Source: Bradyrhizobium cosmicum (lineage in GTDB: Bacteria > Pseudomonadota > Alphaproteobacteria > Rhizobiales > Xanthobacteraceae). From it: a stretch of DNA of 64,000 nucleotides. The stretch's first letter is position 1; each line of letters begins with the position of its first letter. Below the pieces are notes generated by a model. The model did no database searches. It was not told where the DNA came from and saw only the letters and a program-made list of their open reading frames with translations. The DNA lies in contig NZ_CP041656.2 of the NCBI RefSeq assembly GCF_007290395.2, forward strand, positions 6,076,001 through 6,140,000. The letters run 5' to 3'. The translations under genes were made by a program, and so were the position numbers. Below, piece after piece: positions 1 through 9,653 of the stretch.

Positions 1-572
<572 letters not shown>

Positions 573-587
573 TCCTTACGTTTACCC

Positions 588-653
588 GCGAGCCCCCAGG
601 GGCTCGCTCCTCCCAGCCTGGACCCCGCCGCAAATGGCGGGGTTTTGTTTTTT
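588..653 (+). terminator. Tandem hairpins ending ctrA; second is a rho-independent terminator
   Basis: Two perfect hairpins follow the ctrA stop. The first pairs GCGAGCCCC (588-596) with GGGGCTCGC (599-607). The second pairs CCCCGCC (623-629) with GGCGGGG (636-642) and is followed by a T-rich run (643-653). The second has the classical intrinsic terminator form. Confidence 0.85.
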
Positions 654-740
654 GGACGCCAACGCGGCCTCGTCGTCCTCCCTGAATTGAACCGCCACCC
701 TCCCCCAGCCGACGAATGGTCGCTGCACGATGGGGAAACG

Positions 741-1145
741 ATGATCCTGCAATCACTCGCCGGCCTGCCCGCCTTCCTGGTCTATTTCTGCACCGGCCTG
801 ATCGCGATCGTGGCGTATCTGTTCGTCTACACCCGCATCACCCCGCACGACGAATTTCAGCTCATCCGCGACAACGAGCCGGCCGCGGCGATCGCGCTCG
901 GCCTCAGCCTGCTCGGCTTCGTGGCGCCGCTGGTCAGCGCGATCGCGCATTCGGCCAATGTGCTGGACTGCCTGATCTGGGCCGTGATCGCCCTGATCGT
1001 GCAGATCATCGTGCTGTTCCTGGTGAAGGTGCCGGTGCCGAACCTGTCGGCGCGGATCGCCGCCGGCGAGCTTGCCCCGGCGATCTGGCTCGGACTGTCC
1101 TCGCTCGCCGCCGGCCTGTTGAACGCCGCCTGCATGATCTACTGA
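741..1145 (+). CDS. DUF350 family inner-membrane protein (YjfL-like)
   Basis: Integral membrane protein of about 134 residues with four hydrophobic segments (roughly residues 8-28, 45-65, 75-95 and 110-130). The start at 741 (MILQSLAGLP) is chosen over an in-frame ATG at 645, because the extra N-terminus lies over the ctrA terminator. In E. coli a DUF350 gene (yjfL) sits beside a DUF1190 gene and a glutathionylspermidine-synthase-like gene, and the same three-gene order follows here. The biochemical role is unknown; the arrangement suggests a shared envelope or polyamine/peptide ligation function. Confidence 0.8.
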   Translation: MILQSLAGLPAFLVYFCTGLIAIVAYLFVYTRITPHDEFQLIRDNEPAAAIALGLSLLGFVAPLVSAIAHSANVLDCLIWAVIALIVQIIVLFLVKVPVPNLSARIAAGELAPAIWLGLSSLAAGLLNAACMIY

Positions 1146-1159
1146 CGTGATCAACTGAC

Positions 1160-1534
1160 ATGGCTGACAAACCCTCCAGCAAACAGTTCGGCAAACGCCG
1201 GCCGCCGGCCGAGCCGCCGCCGCGCCCTTCGGCGAAGCGCTCCGGCCATGTCGCGCTGCTGGTGATGGGCACGATCGCGGTCGGCACCACCGCCTACACG
1301 CTGATGCCGCGGCAGCATTGCGAGCCCGCGCCCGCCGGCACGGATCCAACGGTGCAGACGACGTGCAGCAGTAGCAGCGGCCGCGGCCCCTCCGGCGGCT
1401 CGTCGCGATCGAGCTTCTTCAGCAGCGACTCCTCGAGCCACTCCTCGTCGGGAACGTCGTCCGATTCCGGCCATAGCAGCGTGAGCCGTGGCGGCTTCGG
1501 CTCGTTTGGCCACGGCTTCTCGGGCGGCGGCTGA
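1160..1534 (+). CDS. DUF1190-like Ser/Gly-rich membrane-anchored protein
   Basis: A 124-residue protein with a basic Pro-rich N-terminus, one hydrophobic segment (about residues 29-50, GHVALLVMGTIAVGTTAYTL) and a C-terminal half made almost entirely of Ser, Gly, Phe and His. The segment after the membrane helix contains two cysteines. Position between a DUF350 gene (15 bp upstream) and a glutathionylspermidine-synthase-like gene (3 bp downstream) matches the YjfM/YgiB (DUF1190) slot of the enterobacterial units. The low-complexity tail makes a sequence-only family call uncertain. Confidence 0.65.
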   Translation: MADKPSSKQFGKRRPPAEPPPRPSAKRSGHVALLVMGTIAVGTTAYTLMPRQHCEPAPAGTDPTVQTTCSSSSGRGPSGGSSRSSFFSSDSSSHSSSGTSSDSGHSSVSRGGFGSFGHGFSGGG

Positions 1535-1537
1535 TCC

Positions 1538-2698
1538 ATGCGGCGCATCGTCTGTCCCGAGCGCGACGATTGGCGGCAGACCGCCGCGCAATGCGGCTTC
1601 GTCTTTCATACCATCGACGGCGAGCGCTATTGGGACGAAAGTGCCTATTACGGCTTCACGCTCGACGAGATCGAGCGCGGCGTCGAGACGCCGACCGGCG
1701 AGATCGACGCAATGTGCCTTGAGCTTGCCGGCCGCGTGATCGGCGATGAGCGCCATCTGCGGCGTTTGAAAATACCGGAAGCGTTCTGGAGCTTGATCGC
1801 CGAGAGCTGGAAGCGACACGATCGCAGCCTGTACGGCCGGCTCGACCTCAAGTTCGACAGCAAGGGGCCGGCCAAGCTGCTCGAATACAATGCGGATACA
1901 CCGACCTCGATCTTCGAGGCCGCCGTGTTTCAATGGATCTGGCTCGAGCAGGCGATCGAACGCCGCATCGTTCCGGCACGAGCCGACCAGTTCAACTCCA
2001 TCCACGAGCGGCTGATCGCGGCGTGGAAAGAGATTGCCGCCGGCCGCCATGTCCATCTCACCGGCACCACCGGCAACGAGGAGGACGCCGGCACACTCGC
2101 TTATCTCGAGGACACCGCGCGCCAGGCGGGGCTATCGACCACGCTGCTCGACATCGAGCAGGTCGGCTGGCGCGACGAGTCCGCCGGCTTCGTCGATCTC
2201 GACGATCGCGATATCGCGTTCGCCTTCAAGCTCTATCCATGGGAATGGATGTTCCACGATGCCTTCGGCGCAAAGCTCGCATGCGCGCCGACGCGCTGGA
2301 TCGAGCCACCGTGGAAGGCGGTGCTCTCCAACAAGGGCATCCTGCCACTGCTCTGGGAGATGTTTCCAAACCATCCCAATCTGCTGCCGGCCTTCTTCGA
2401 GGACGATCCGCGCGCCGCCGAACTCGGGACATCCTACGTGCGCAAGCCGCTGCTGTCGCGCGAAGGCGCCAATGTCACGCTGGTGTCCGGCGGCATGCCG
2501 CTCGACCAACAGGAAGGTCCCTATGGCGCAGAAGGGTTCGTGCGGCAGGCATTGTCGCCGCTGCCGAATTTTTCCGGCTTCTATGTCGTGGTGGGCAGCT
2601 GGCTGGTGAACCACCAGCCGTGCGGCCTGTCGATCCGCGAAGACGAGAGCCCGATCACGGGCAACCGCTCGCGGTTTCTGCCGCACGCGATCTTGTGA
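1538..2698 (+). CDS. Glutathionylspermidine synthase family protein (YgiC/YjfC-like)
   Basis: A 386-residue ATP-grasp ligase of the glutathionylspermidine synthase C-terminal family. Visible family features are the opening MRRIVCPERDDWRQTAAQCG, the substrate/nucleotide stretch LLEYNADTPTSIFEA (about residues 113-127), the ATP-grasp block LPLLWEMFPNHPNLLPAFF and the end YVRKPLLSREGANV...IVGSWLV-like region. E. coli YgiC and YjfC are standalone ligases that do not make glutathionylspermidine, so the true substrate here is unknown. The gene starts 3 bp after the DUF1190-like gene and is surely cotranscribed with it. Confidence 0.85.
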   Translation: MRRIVCPERDDWRQTAAQCGFVFHTIDGERYWDESAYYGFTLDEIERGVETPTGEIDAMCLELAGRVIGDERHLRRLKIPEAFWSLIAESWKRHDRSLYGRLDLKFDSKGPAKLLEYNADTPTSIFEAAVFQWIWLEQAIERRIVPARADQFNSIHERLIAAWKEIAAGRHVHLTGTTGNEEDAGTLAYLEDTARQAGLSTTLLDIEQVGWRDESAGFVDLDDRDIAFAFKLYPWEWMFHDAFGAKLACAPTRWIEPPWKAVLSNKGILPLLWEMFPNHPNLLPAFFEDDPRAAELGTSYVRKPLLSREGANVTLVSGGMPLDQQEGPYGAEGFVRQALSPLPNFSGFYVVVGSWLVNHQPCGLSIREDESPITGNRSRFLPHAIL

Positions 2699-2706
2699 GG
2701 CGCTCG

Positions 2707-2744
2707 GTCATTCGGGGCGCGACAAAGTCGCGGCCCGGAATGAC
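2707..2744. repeat. Palindromic repeat between convergent genes
   Basis: Outer arms GTCATTC and GGAATGAC enclose an inner stem GCGCGAC/GTCGCG. The outer arms match the ends of the longer element at 46305-46388. It lies between the convergent ends of the ligase and cheR and may also stop transcription, although no T-run is seen. Confidence 0.6.
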
Positions 2745-2754
2745 GAGGAGAAAA

Positions 2755-3627
2755 TCACCTTGCGGCGGCAATCTTCAGCGCTTGCGGCATCAATCCGCCC
2801 ATGGGACGGCCGGATCGCGCGGGGTTGAGCTGATAGAGACCGCGGCGGTCGGAGATGGGACGGAATGCATCGGTGATACCGACGACGGATTCGGCGGCCC
2901 CGAGCAGCAGCGTGCCGTCGGCCTCCAAGCACTTCGCCATGCGCTCGAAGATCACCGCCTTGGTGTCCTGGTCGAAATAGATCAGCACGTTGCGGCAGAA
3001 GATGACGTCGAACGTGCCGAGATGGGAGAAGTCCTGCAGCAGATTGAGCTGGCGGAACTGCACCATCGCGCGGATATCGGCATTGAGCTGCCAGATTTCG
3101 CCAGCTTGCGAGAAATACTTCACCAGGTGCTGGATCGGCAGCCCGCGCTGCACCTCGAACTGGCTGTAGACCCCCGCCCTGGATTTCTCCAGCACCTCCT
3201 GCGACAGATCGGTGGCGACGATCTCGATGCGCCAGCCGGCGAAGGCTGCGCCCATCTCCTTCACGCACATCGCGATCGAATAAGGCTCCTGCCCCGTCGA
3301 CGACGCCGCCGACCAGATCCGCAACGACTTGCGCGCCGCCCGGGCCTGGAGCAGGCCCGGCAGGATGGTTTCGCGCAGATGATCGAACGGGATCTTGTCG
3401 CGATAGAAGAAGGTCTCGTTGGTGGTCATCGCTTCGACCACGTCGGTCGCAAGCCGGCCATCGCCATTCCTGATCTTCAACACGAGATCGGGAATGCCGG
3501 GAAGACTTGCCCTGCGAGCAAGTGGCAGGAGCCTGCTCTCGACCAGATATTGCTTGTCGGCGGACAGATCGAGGCCGGAGCGCTCTTTCAGGAACTTGCG
3601 CAGATATTCGTAGTCCGCGGGCGTCAC
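2755..3627 (-). CDS. cheR: Chemotaxis protein methyltransferase CheR
   Basis: Transfers methyl groups from S-adenosylmethionine to glutamates of chemoreceptors. The 290-residue protein has the N-terminal CheR helical domain (about residues 3-55) and the SAM-binding methyltransferase domain with [18 protein letters not shown] (motif I), an acidic ATDLS strand and [14 protein letters not shown]. The start is a GTG that overlaps the cheB stop codon (GTGA), so translation is probably coupled to cheB. No VxR-type pentapeptide-binding receptor gene is in this window. Confidence 0.95.
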   Translation of the reverse strand: MTPADYEYLRKFLKERSGLDLSADKQYLVESRLLPLARRASLPGIPDLVLKIRNGDGRLATDVVEAMTTNETFFYRDKIPFDHLRETILPGLLQARAARKSLRIWSAASSTGQEPYSIAMCVKEMGAAFAGWRIEIVATDLSQEVLEKSRAGVYSQFEVQRGLPIQHLVKYFSQAGEIWQLNADIRAMVQFRQLNLLQDFSHLGTFDVIFCRNVLIYFDQDTKAVIFERMAKCLEADGTLLLGAAESVVGITDAFRPISDRRGLYQLNPARSGRPMGGLMPQALKIAAAR

Positions 3628-4820
3628 GTGCGGTCCCCCGCGAACAGGCGATTGACCTTGGAGCCAATCTGGTTGAGCGGCAGGATCGCCGAACAGATGC
3701 CGGCATTGGCAGCCGCGCCCGGCATGCCCCAGACGACACTGGAGGCTTCATCCTGCGCGATCACGCTGCCGCCGGCCGCGACGATGTCCTTGCCGCCGCG
3801 CATGCCGTCCGAGCCCATGCCCGTCAGGATCACGGAGAGGATGTTGCCGTGCCAGATGTCGATGGCGGACGTGAAGAGCGGATCGACCGCGGGCTTGCAG
3901 AAATTAACGGCGGGGCCGTCGTCGAGTGCGATCGCTGCGTCCGCGCCGTTGCGTACGACGCGCATGTGCTTGCCGCCGGGCGCCAGATAAATCCGTCCCG
4001 GCTTGACCAGCTCGCCGTCGACCGCCTCGGCTGCCGGCTTGCGGCTGGAGCGCGCCAGATGCTCGGCAAGAATGGTGGTGAAGGTCGGCGGCATGTGCTG
4101 CGTGATCAGCACCGGGACGCGGTCGATCACCGGGCCGAGTTCGGTGACGAGCGCCATCAGCGCCTGCGGGCCGCCGGTCGAGGAGCCGATCAGCAGCACC
4201 TTAGGTGCCTGGCTCGAGAACGGGCGCGTGGACAGTGTCCCCGACGACGGCGCGGGCACGGCAGGCGCCGGCGCAGCGGGCCGCGCGACTGGTCCGCGTG
4301 CGGCCGGAGCCGGGCTCGGGCTCGCGGGCGCCAGCGGCGGGCTCCCAACGGCGGGCTTGCGGCGCAGCCGTGCACCGAGGTGACGGATCTTCTGGATCAG
4401 GTCGTGGTGGAAAATGTCCGCGGCCGACGCCTCGCGCGTCGACTCCGGCTTCGGAATGTAATCGGCCGCGCCGAGCGACAGCGCCTTGAAGCTGATCTCC
4501 GCGTTGCGGCGCGTCAGCGTCGAGGCCATGATGATAACGAGATCGCGCTTCTTCGCCAGCAGTTGCGGCAGCGCCGAGATGCCGTCGAGCTCGGGCATTT
4601 CGATGTCGAGCACGGCGACGTCGGGGTTGATGCGTTCGATCTGGTTGACCGCCTCGAGCCCGGTGCGCAGCGAAGCTGCGACCTCCATGTCGTGCTCGGC
4701 TCCCACCCAGCGCGAAATCAGGCCGCGTATGACGACGGAGTCGTCGACGATCATCACCCGCAGCGGCCCGGCTTCGCGCGACGGGCTGGTGGTCGAATTA
4801 CCTGCGAACGCAACACTCAT
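3624..4820 (-). CDS. cheB: Chemotaxis protein-glutamate methylesterase/deamidase CheB
   Basis: Removes methyl groups from receptors when phosphorylated by CheA. The 398-residue protein has an N-terminal receiver (phosphoacceptor D72 in LDIEMPE, K124 in IPKP), a long Ala/Pro-rich linker (about 155-200), and a C-terminal esterase domain. The catalytic set is visible: S214 in GSSTGG, H242 in TQHMPP and the aspartate in TGMGSDG. The linker is longer than in enteric CheB. It overlaps cheR by 4 bp and follows cheY by 75 bp. Confidence 0.96.
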   Translation of the reverse strand: MSVAFAGNSTTSPSREAGPLRVMIVDDSVVIRGLISRWVGAEHDMEVAASLRTGLEAVNQIERINPDVAVLDIEMPELDGISALPQLLAKKRDLVIIMASTLTRRNAEISFKALSLGAADYIPKPESTREASAADIFHHDLIQKIRHLGARLRRKPAVGSPPLAPASPSPAPAARGPVARPAAPAPAVPAPSSGTLSTRPFSSQAPKVLLIGSSTGGPQALMALVTELGPVIDRVPVLITQHMPPTFTTILAEHLARSSRKPAAEAVDGELVKPGRIYLAPGGKHMRVVRNGADAAIALDDGPAVNFCKPAVDPLFTSAIDIWHGNILSVILTGMGSDGMRGGKDIVAAGGSVIAQDEASSVVWGMPGAAANAGICSAILPLNQIGSKVNRLFAGDRT

Positions 4821-4895
4821 TACTCACCAACTCAGACTGAAACGGTTCAGTTGAAAACAATCGCCGAAGGATCCGTTCAGCCTCCGGATGTTCGC

Positions 4896-5261
4896 TCAGA
4901 TTAGTCCGACTTCCTGAAATTTCGCCGTCACGATGTCCTTGTCGAAGGGCTTCATGATGTATTCGTTGGCGCCGGCATGCAGCGCACGCGCGATATGCGC
5001 GACGTCGTTCTCGGTGGTGCAGAACACCACCTTGGGCTGGTCACCGCCCGGCATGCGGCGCAAATGGCCGAGGAATTCGTAGCCGTCCATGACCGGCATG
5101 TTCCAGTCGAGCAGCACCGCGTCGGGAAGCCCGCGCTTGCAGGCCTCCAGCGCCTTCTCACCGTCCTCGGCTTCGAGGATCTGGAAGTCGAGGCCCTCCA
5201 GGATCCGGCGCGCAACCTTGCGGATGACGCTGGAATCATCAACGACGAGACAAGTTCGCAT
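4896..5261 (-). CDS. cheY: Single-domain chemotaxis response regulator CheY
   Basis: A 121-residue standalone receiver, start MRTCLVVDDSSVIRK. The acidic pocket (D8, D9), phosphoacceptor D52 (LLDWNMPVMDGYEF), conserved Thr in FCTTEND and Lys in MKPFDKD are present. The start at 5261 gives the normal CheY length; an upstream ATG at 5303 would add 14 residues with no family support. Position between cheW and cheB in the operon supports a role as the output to the flagellar motor, or as a phosphate sink for the hybrid CheA. Confidence 0.93.
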   Translation of the reverse strand: MRTCLVVDDSSVIRKVARRILEGLDFQILEAEDGEKALEACKRGLPDAVLLDWNMPVMDGYEFLGHLRRMPGGDQPKVVFCTTENDVAHIARALHAGANEYIMKPFDKDIVTAKFQEVGLI

Positions 5262-5334
5262 GTGAACCTCTGCTTCCTGTCCCCTTTGCGGGGGCACTTC
5301 CAATTACTGGCACGTCGGCGGCGGTGCCGCCGTA

Positions 5335-5805
5335 TCAGGCCGCCATCATCTCAGGTGCAAGCTCGAGGACGCGGTCGACGTCGAGGACGACCATGAGCTG
5401 TCCGTCGAGGCGATGGACGCCGCCGGCAAGCTTCGCCATGCGGGGATCGAGGTTGACGGGGTTCTCTTCCTTGCCGTCTTCGGCGAGCCGCAGCACTTCG
5501 CCGATCTGGTCGATCAGCAGGCCATAGGATTCACCGCGGAGGTCGACGCCGACCGCCATCGGGGTCTTGCCATCCTCCGGCTTGGGCAGGCCGAGCCGGG
5601 CGCGCATGTCGACCACGGTGACGATGCGGCCGCGCAGGTTCAGCACGCCCGCGATCTCGCGCGAGGACAGCGGAACGCGGGTGACGCGCTCGGGCATGAA
5701 CACGTCCTGGACGCGGGAGATCGGCAGCCCGAACAGCTGCCCGCCGATCATCGCGGTGACGTATTCGACCATGGCGCCTTCGGTGGTCTGCATCTTGTTG
5801 GTCAT
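5335..5805 (-). CDS. cheW: Chemotaxis coupling protein CheW
   Basis: Scaffold that joins receptors to CheA. The 156-residue protein is a single CheW/SH3-like domain: EYVTAMIGGQLFGLPISRVQDVF at the start, then IAGVLNLRGRIVTVVDMRARLGL, the classic CheW signature, then YGLLIDQIGEVLRL. It begins 21 bp after the cheA stop on the same strand. An internal ATG (MVEYVTAM) is a possible alternative start 11 residues in. Confidence 0.95.
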   Translation of the reverse strand: MTNKMQTTEGAMVEYVTAMIGGQLFGLPISRVQDVFMPERVTRVPLSSREIAGVLNLRGRIVTVVDMRARLGLPKPEDGKTPMAVGVDLRGESYGLLIDQIGEVLRLAEDGKEENPVNLDPRMAKLAGGVHRLDGQLMVVLDVDRVLELAPEMMAA

Positions 5806-5826
5806 GTGCGTGTTCCCCTGGTCCCG

Positions 5827-8631
5827 TTACGCCGCAGCCCGGCTCAGCTCGGAGGCGCCGGCAGCGCCCGCGGTCTGTTCCTTCAGCGCCGCGATCAGAC
5901 CGGGACGGTCGAACTTGGCGACATAGTCGTGGAAGCCGGCCTGACGGCCGCGCTCGATCGCCGCCGGCGACACCAGGGCGGAGAGGCCGATGATCGGCAT
6001 CGAGCCGAGATTGTTGTCCGAGCGGATGGTCTCGGCGAACTCGAACCCGTTCATGTCGGGCATCTCGATGTCGGTCAGGACCACGTCGAAGCTCTGCGCA
6101 CGCAGCGCAGCCAGGCCCTCCTGCGCGGTCGGCGCGGTGCGGACGCGGTAGCCGGCGGCCTTGAGCACCGGCGCCAGCATGTTGCGGAAGAACGCAGAGT
6201 CGTCGACCAGCAGCACCGACTGCGAGTGCATCGACGGCTTCATCTCCTTGCGGGTGAACCAGTCGGAGAACGCCATCGGCAGGAAGTGGCCGACGTCGAT
6301 CACTTCGGTGGCCTGGCCCTTGATCACGGCCGAGCCCAGGATGCCCTGGCTGGCGCCGCCGACCTCGATGTTGAGCCGCTCCTCGACGATGTCGATGATC
6401 TCGTCGACGACCAGGCCCATGGAGCGGCCGTCATCGGAGAACACCAGGATCGGCTGGGCGCCCTGCGAGGCGATGGTGACGCTCTCCATGGCGACGAGCG
6501 GCATCAGCTGCTCGCGGTACTGCACCATGTAGCGGCCGTTGGAGAACTCGATCTTGTCGGCGGGAAGCTCTTCCAGGCGGGTGACGAGCCCGAGCGGCAC
6601 CGCCTTGGGCTGGCTGGAGCCGGCGCGGAACACCAGCAGCGAGGTGGTCTGCTCGCCCGAGGAGGCGTGGTGGGCCGAGGCGTCGTCGCCCATCTCGTGA
6701 GCCGAGGAGCCGGCGGCGCCGAGCGCCTTGGCGATGCCGTTGGGGTCGATGATCATGATCACGGCGCCGTCGCCCAGGATGGTGTTGCCCGAGAACATGT
6801 CGATGTGACGCAGTTTCGTCGACATCGGCTTGACCACGATTTCCTCGGTGTGGAACACGCCGTCGACGACGATGCCGAAGGTCTGGCTGCCGACCTGCGT
6901 CACCACGATGAAGCCGTTCTCGGGATCGCTGGCCGCGCCGTCGTCGATCTTGAGCAGCTTCTTGAGGTGGATCAGCGGCAGCAGCTTGTTGCGCAGGCGA
7001 AGCACCGCGGTGTCCTTGATGCGCTCGATGCGGTGCTCGCTGTTGGCGCGGGCACGGACGAGCTCGACCACCGAGAGCTGCGGGATCGCAAAGCGGTCGC
7101 CGGCCGCTTCCACGATCAGCGCCGAGACGATGGCGAGCGTCAGCGGGATCTTGATGGTGACCGAGGAGCCCTCGCCGGCCACCGACTTGATGTCGATGGT
7201 GCCGCCGATCTGGTCGATATTGGTGCGGACCACGTCCATGCCGACGCCGCGGCCGGAGACCGAGGTGATGGCGGCCGCGGTCGAGAAGCCCGGCGCGAAG
7301 ATGAACTTGTGGATCTGGGCTTCGCTCATCTTCTCGAGCTCGGCCTCGGTGACCAGACCGGAGGAGATCGCCTTGGCCTTGATCTTCTCGGTGTTCAGCC
7401 CGCGGCCGTTGTCGGCGATGCAGATGATGATGTGGCCGCCCTCGTGATAGGCGGACAGGCGGATGGTGCCCTGCTCGCCCTTGCCGCTCGCCAGCCGCTC
7501 GGCCGGGGTCTCGAGGCCATGGTCGGCGGAGTTGCGCACCATGTGGGTGAGCGGGTCCTTGATCAGGTCGAGCACCTGCCGGTCGAGCTCGGTGTCGGCA
7601 CCGTGCATCTCCAGATCGATCTGCTTGCCGAGTTCGCTCGAGAGGTCGCGGACGATGCGGGGCAGCTTCTGCCAGGCATTGCCGATCGGCTGCATGCGCG
7701 TCTTCATGACGCCTTCCTGCAGCTCGGCGGTGACGTTGGACAGGCGCTGCAGCGGCACCTTGAACTCGGTGTCCTCGTTGCGGCGGGAGATCTCCAGCAG
7801 CTGGTTGCGGGTCAGCACCAGCTCGGAGACCATGGTCATCAGATGCTCCAGCGTATCCACGTTGACGCGGATCGACTGGTTGGCGACGCGGTCGCCCTCG
7901 CCTGCGGCCTCGTCGGCCACCGATTTCTTCGGCGCGGCCTTGTCCTTGGGCGCTTTTTCGCTGGAAGCCTTGACGACTTCCTTGACGACTTCCTTGGCAA
8001 CCGGCGCCGGCGCTTCAGCGACGGGCTCGGCCTTGACCTCGGCAACGGGCGCTTCGATCGCGGTCTCGCGGAAGGCGCGCTCGAGCTCGTCGAGCGACAC
8101 TTCGCCCGGACGCAGCGGACGCTCCAACGTCTGGTCGATCAGCGAACCTTGCGTCATTTCCTTTGCAGGCGCAGCCGCAGCGGCGGCCGGCGCTTCCGGC
8201 ACCAGCGGCGGCGCCTCAGCCACGGGAGCAGCAGCTGCAGCAGCCATCGCCGCCATGCCCTGCTCGACCATCGCCTCCAGCTGGTCGATGAGATCTCGGT
8301 CGGTGCCCTCGGGCTCGGCTTCGGTCGCCTCGAGGCCCGCCAGGATCTCCTTGATGCGGTCGATCGAAGCCAGAATCAGCGACACCGCGTCCGCCGTCAC
8401 CGGCATGCCGTCGCGGAATTTGCTCATCAGGGTCTCGCCGGCATGCGCCAGCGCTTCCAGCCGCGGCAGTCCGAGGAAGCCGCAGGTACCCTTGATGGTG
8501 TGGACCAGGCGGAAGATGTTATCCAGGATCTTGGCGTTGTTCGGCTCCTGCTCGAACTTCACCAGCTGATTGTCGACGGTGTCCAGGCTCTCGCTGGTCT
8601 CCGTCAAAAACTCCCGCAACAGATCATCCAT
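5827..8631 (-). CDS. cheA: Hybrid chemotaxis histidine kinase CheA with two CheW-like domains and a C-terminal receiver
   Basis: 934 residues, much longer than E. coli CheA (654). Domains in order: Hpt with phosphorylated H44 (LVHTIKGTCGF); an Ala/Pro/Lys-rich linker that takes the place of a clear P2 domain (about 130-250); dimerisation helices; HATPase_c with MVRNSADHGLE, DNGRGL and GRGVGMDVV; a first CheW-like domain; a second, divergent CheW-like domain (about 660-790); and a receiver (about 803-930) with phosphoacceptor D854 in LTDIEMPD. The fused receiver probably acts as an internal phosphate acceptor. The gene leads cheW-cheY-cheB-cheR. Confidence 0.95.
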   Translation of the reverse strand: MDDLLREFLTETSESLDTVDNQLVKFEQEPNNAKILDNIFRLVHTIKGTCGFLGLPRLEALAHAGETLMSKFRDGMPVTADAVSLILASIDRIKEILAGLEATEAEPEGTDRDLIDQLEAMVEQGMAAMAAAAAAPVAEAPPLVPEAPAAAAAAPAKEMTQGSLIDQTLERPLRPGEVSLDELERAFRETAIEAPVAEVKAEPVAEAPAPVAKEVVKEVVKASSEKAPKDKAAPKKSVADEAAGEGDRVANQSIRVNVDTLEHLMTMVSELVLTRNQLLEISRRNEDTEFKVPLQRLSNVTAELQEGVMKTRMQPIGNAWQKLPRIVRDLSSELGKQIDLEMHGADTELDRQVLDLIKDPLTHMVRNSADHGLETPAERLASGKGEQGTIRLSAYHEGGHIIICIADNGRGLNTEKIKAKAISSGLVTEAELEKMSEAQIHKFIFAPGFSTAAAITSVSGRGVGMDVVRTNIDQIGGTIDIKSVAGEGSSVTIKIPLTLAIVSALIVEAAGDRFAIPQLSVVELVRARANSEHRIERIKDTAVLRLRNKLLPLIHLKKLLKIDDGAASDPENGFIVVTQVGSQTFGIVVDGVFHTEEIVVKPMSTKLRHIDMFSGNTILGDGAVIMIIDPNGIAKALGAAGSSAHEMGDDASAHHASSGEQTTSLLVFRAGSSQPKAVPLGLVTRLEELPADKIEFSNGRYMVQYREQLMPLVAMESVTIASQGAQPILVFSDDGRSMGLVVDEIIDIVEERLNIEVGGASQGILGSAVIKGQATEVIDVGHFLPMAFSDWFTRKEMKPSMHSQSVLLVDDSAFFRNMLAPVLKAAGYRVRTAPTAQEGLAALRAQSFDVVLTDIEMPDMNGFEFAETIRSDNNLGSMPIIGLSALVSPAAIERGRQAGFHDYVAKFDRPGLIAALKEQTAGAAGASELSRAAA

Positions 8632-8828
8632 GAAAACAGGCCTTCATACAGGGAGGGCGCGCACGATGTGTGATGCGCCATTTCGGAATGAGGCCAGCTT
8701 CACCGCAAAGCGTTTAATATTGGTTGAGTATGTGGAAAAGAACGGGACCAACAAAGAGATAAGGCGCCACGGACAAGCCGAGGCGCCTCGTAAAGGATGG
8801 GTTAACGACTTGCGAGCGTCAGGCGCGT

Positions 8829-9482
8829 TTACGAAGCGGTAACGGTGATGGCCTCGCCCTCATGCGCAAGCTTCACGGTGACCCCGCAAGCCTGTGCCAA
8901 CAGCCGCGTATAATAAGGCTGGATCGCGTGCGCATCCGCAGCCGGGCCGCGCTCGCCGCTCAGGAGCTCCGAGATGTTCTGCGGCAGGCGCGCATTATGT
9001 CCGGTCGCGGTGATGCGGAAGCTCATGGTCTCGCCGTCGCCGATCGGATCGACCGTCAGCGTGCCGCCGCGCGGGATCGTATGCTGGGAGACGACCAGCA
9101 TATTGAGCAGCAGCTTGACGCGATTCTTCGGCAGCAGCAGCCGCGGCAGATTCCACGTGATCGTGCACTTGCCGTCCTCGATGTGGCCGCGCGCCATGGT
9201 CTGGGCATCGCCGAGGTCGATCTGGGCGCCGGACGAGCCGGCCGCGCCGAAGGCGAGGCGGCAGAACTGGAGGCGGGCGGACGCCGTCTTGGCGCTCTTG
9301 CGAATCAGGTCGAGCGCGAACTCGCGATCCTCGGGCTTGGGATCGTCGTCGAGCACTTCGAGCCCATTGACGATGGCGCCGACCGGGCTGATGAGATCGT
9401 GGCAGACCCGCGAGCACAGCAACGCCGCGAGTTCGAGCGCATCTGGGGTGGTAGCGGTAGCGGGTGACGAAACGTCAGACAT
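8829..9482 (-). CDS. chpT: Histidine phosphotransferase ChpT
   Basis: Relay protein that moves phosphate from the hybrid kinase CckA to CtrA (and CpdR). 217 residues; the start MSDVSS at 9482 is preceded by an AGGAA ribosome site, better than the ATG 14 codons upstream. The N-terminal four-helix dimer has LALLCSRVCHDLISPVGAI-type sequence with phosphorylatable H28, and the C-terminal half is a degenerate HATPase-like fold (KNRVKLLLNMLVVSQ...), as in Caulobacter ChpT. It lies 197 bp upstream of cheA on the same strand, which places two relay systems side by side. Confidence 0.92.
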   Translation of the reverse strand: MSDVSSPATATTPDALELAALLCSRVCHDLISPVGAIVNGLEVLDDDPKPEDREFALDLIRKSAKTASARLQFCRLAFGAAGSSGAQIDLGDAQTMARGHIEDGKCTITWNLPRLLLPKNRVKLLLNMLVVSQHTIPRGGTLTVDPIGDGETMSFRITATGHNARLPQNISELLSGERGPAADAHAIQPYYTRLLAQACGVTVKLAHEGEAITVTAS

Positions 9483-9653
9483 AAAGGGTTCCTGGAATTG
9501 CACGGCGCGGACGCGGCGAATCACGCATGCTTGACGAATGCCGCAGGTTCTAACATTCGCAAGCCCGTGGCAGCTAGCTTGCGATCGGTTCGAAGCGGCC
9601 CTAAAGCCGCGGGCGAATCAGTTGCGTGGGATGGAATTGCCGATGAATGAGGC

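Noticed and set aside
1933..3990. A 685-codon plus-strand frame spanning the ligase 3' end, a repeat, cheR and part of cheB
   Set aside because: It crosses three unrelated gene regions in the wrong frame or strand, and the product is low-complexity.
5413..8673. A 1086-codon open frame on the plus strand opposite cheA and cheW
   Set aside because: It mirrors real coding sequence with strong domain evidence. The product is Asp/His/Arg/Gly-rich without any fold, and such shadows are expected in GC-rich DNA.
8713..8726. A CtrA box (TTAA-N7-TTAA) upstream of cheA
   Set aside because: The sequence is TTAA-N6-TTGA: spacing and second half both depart from the consensus, and single TTAA sites are expected by chance.
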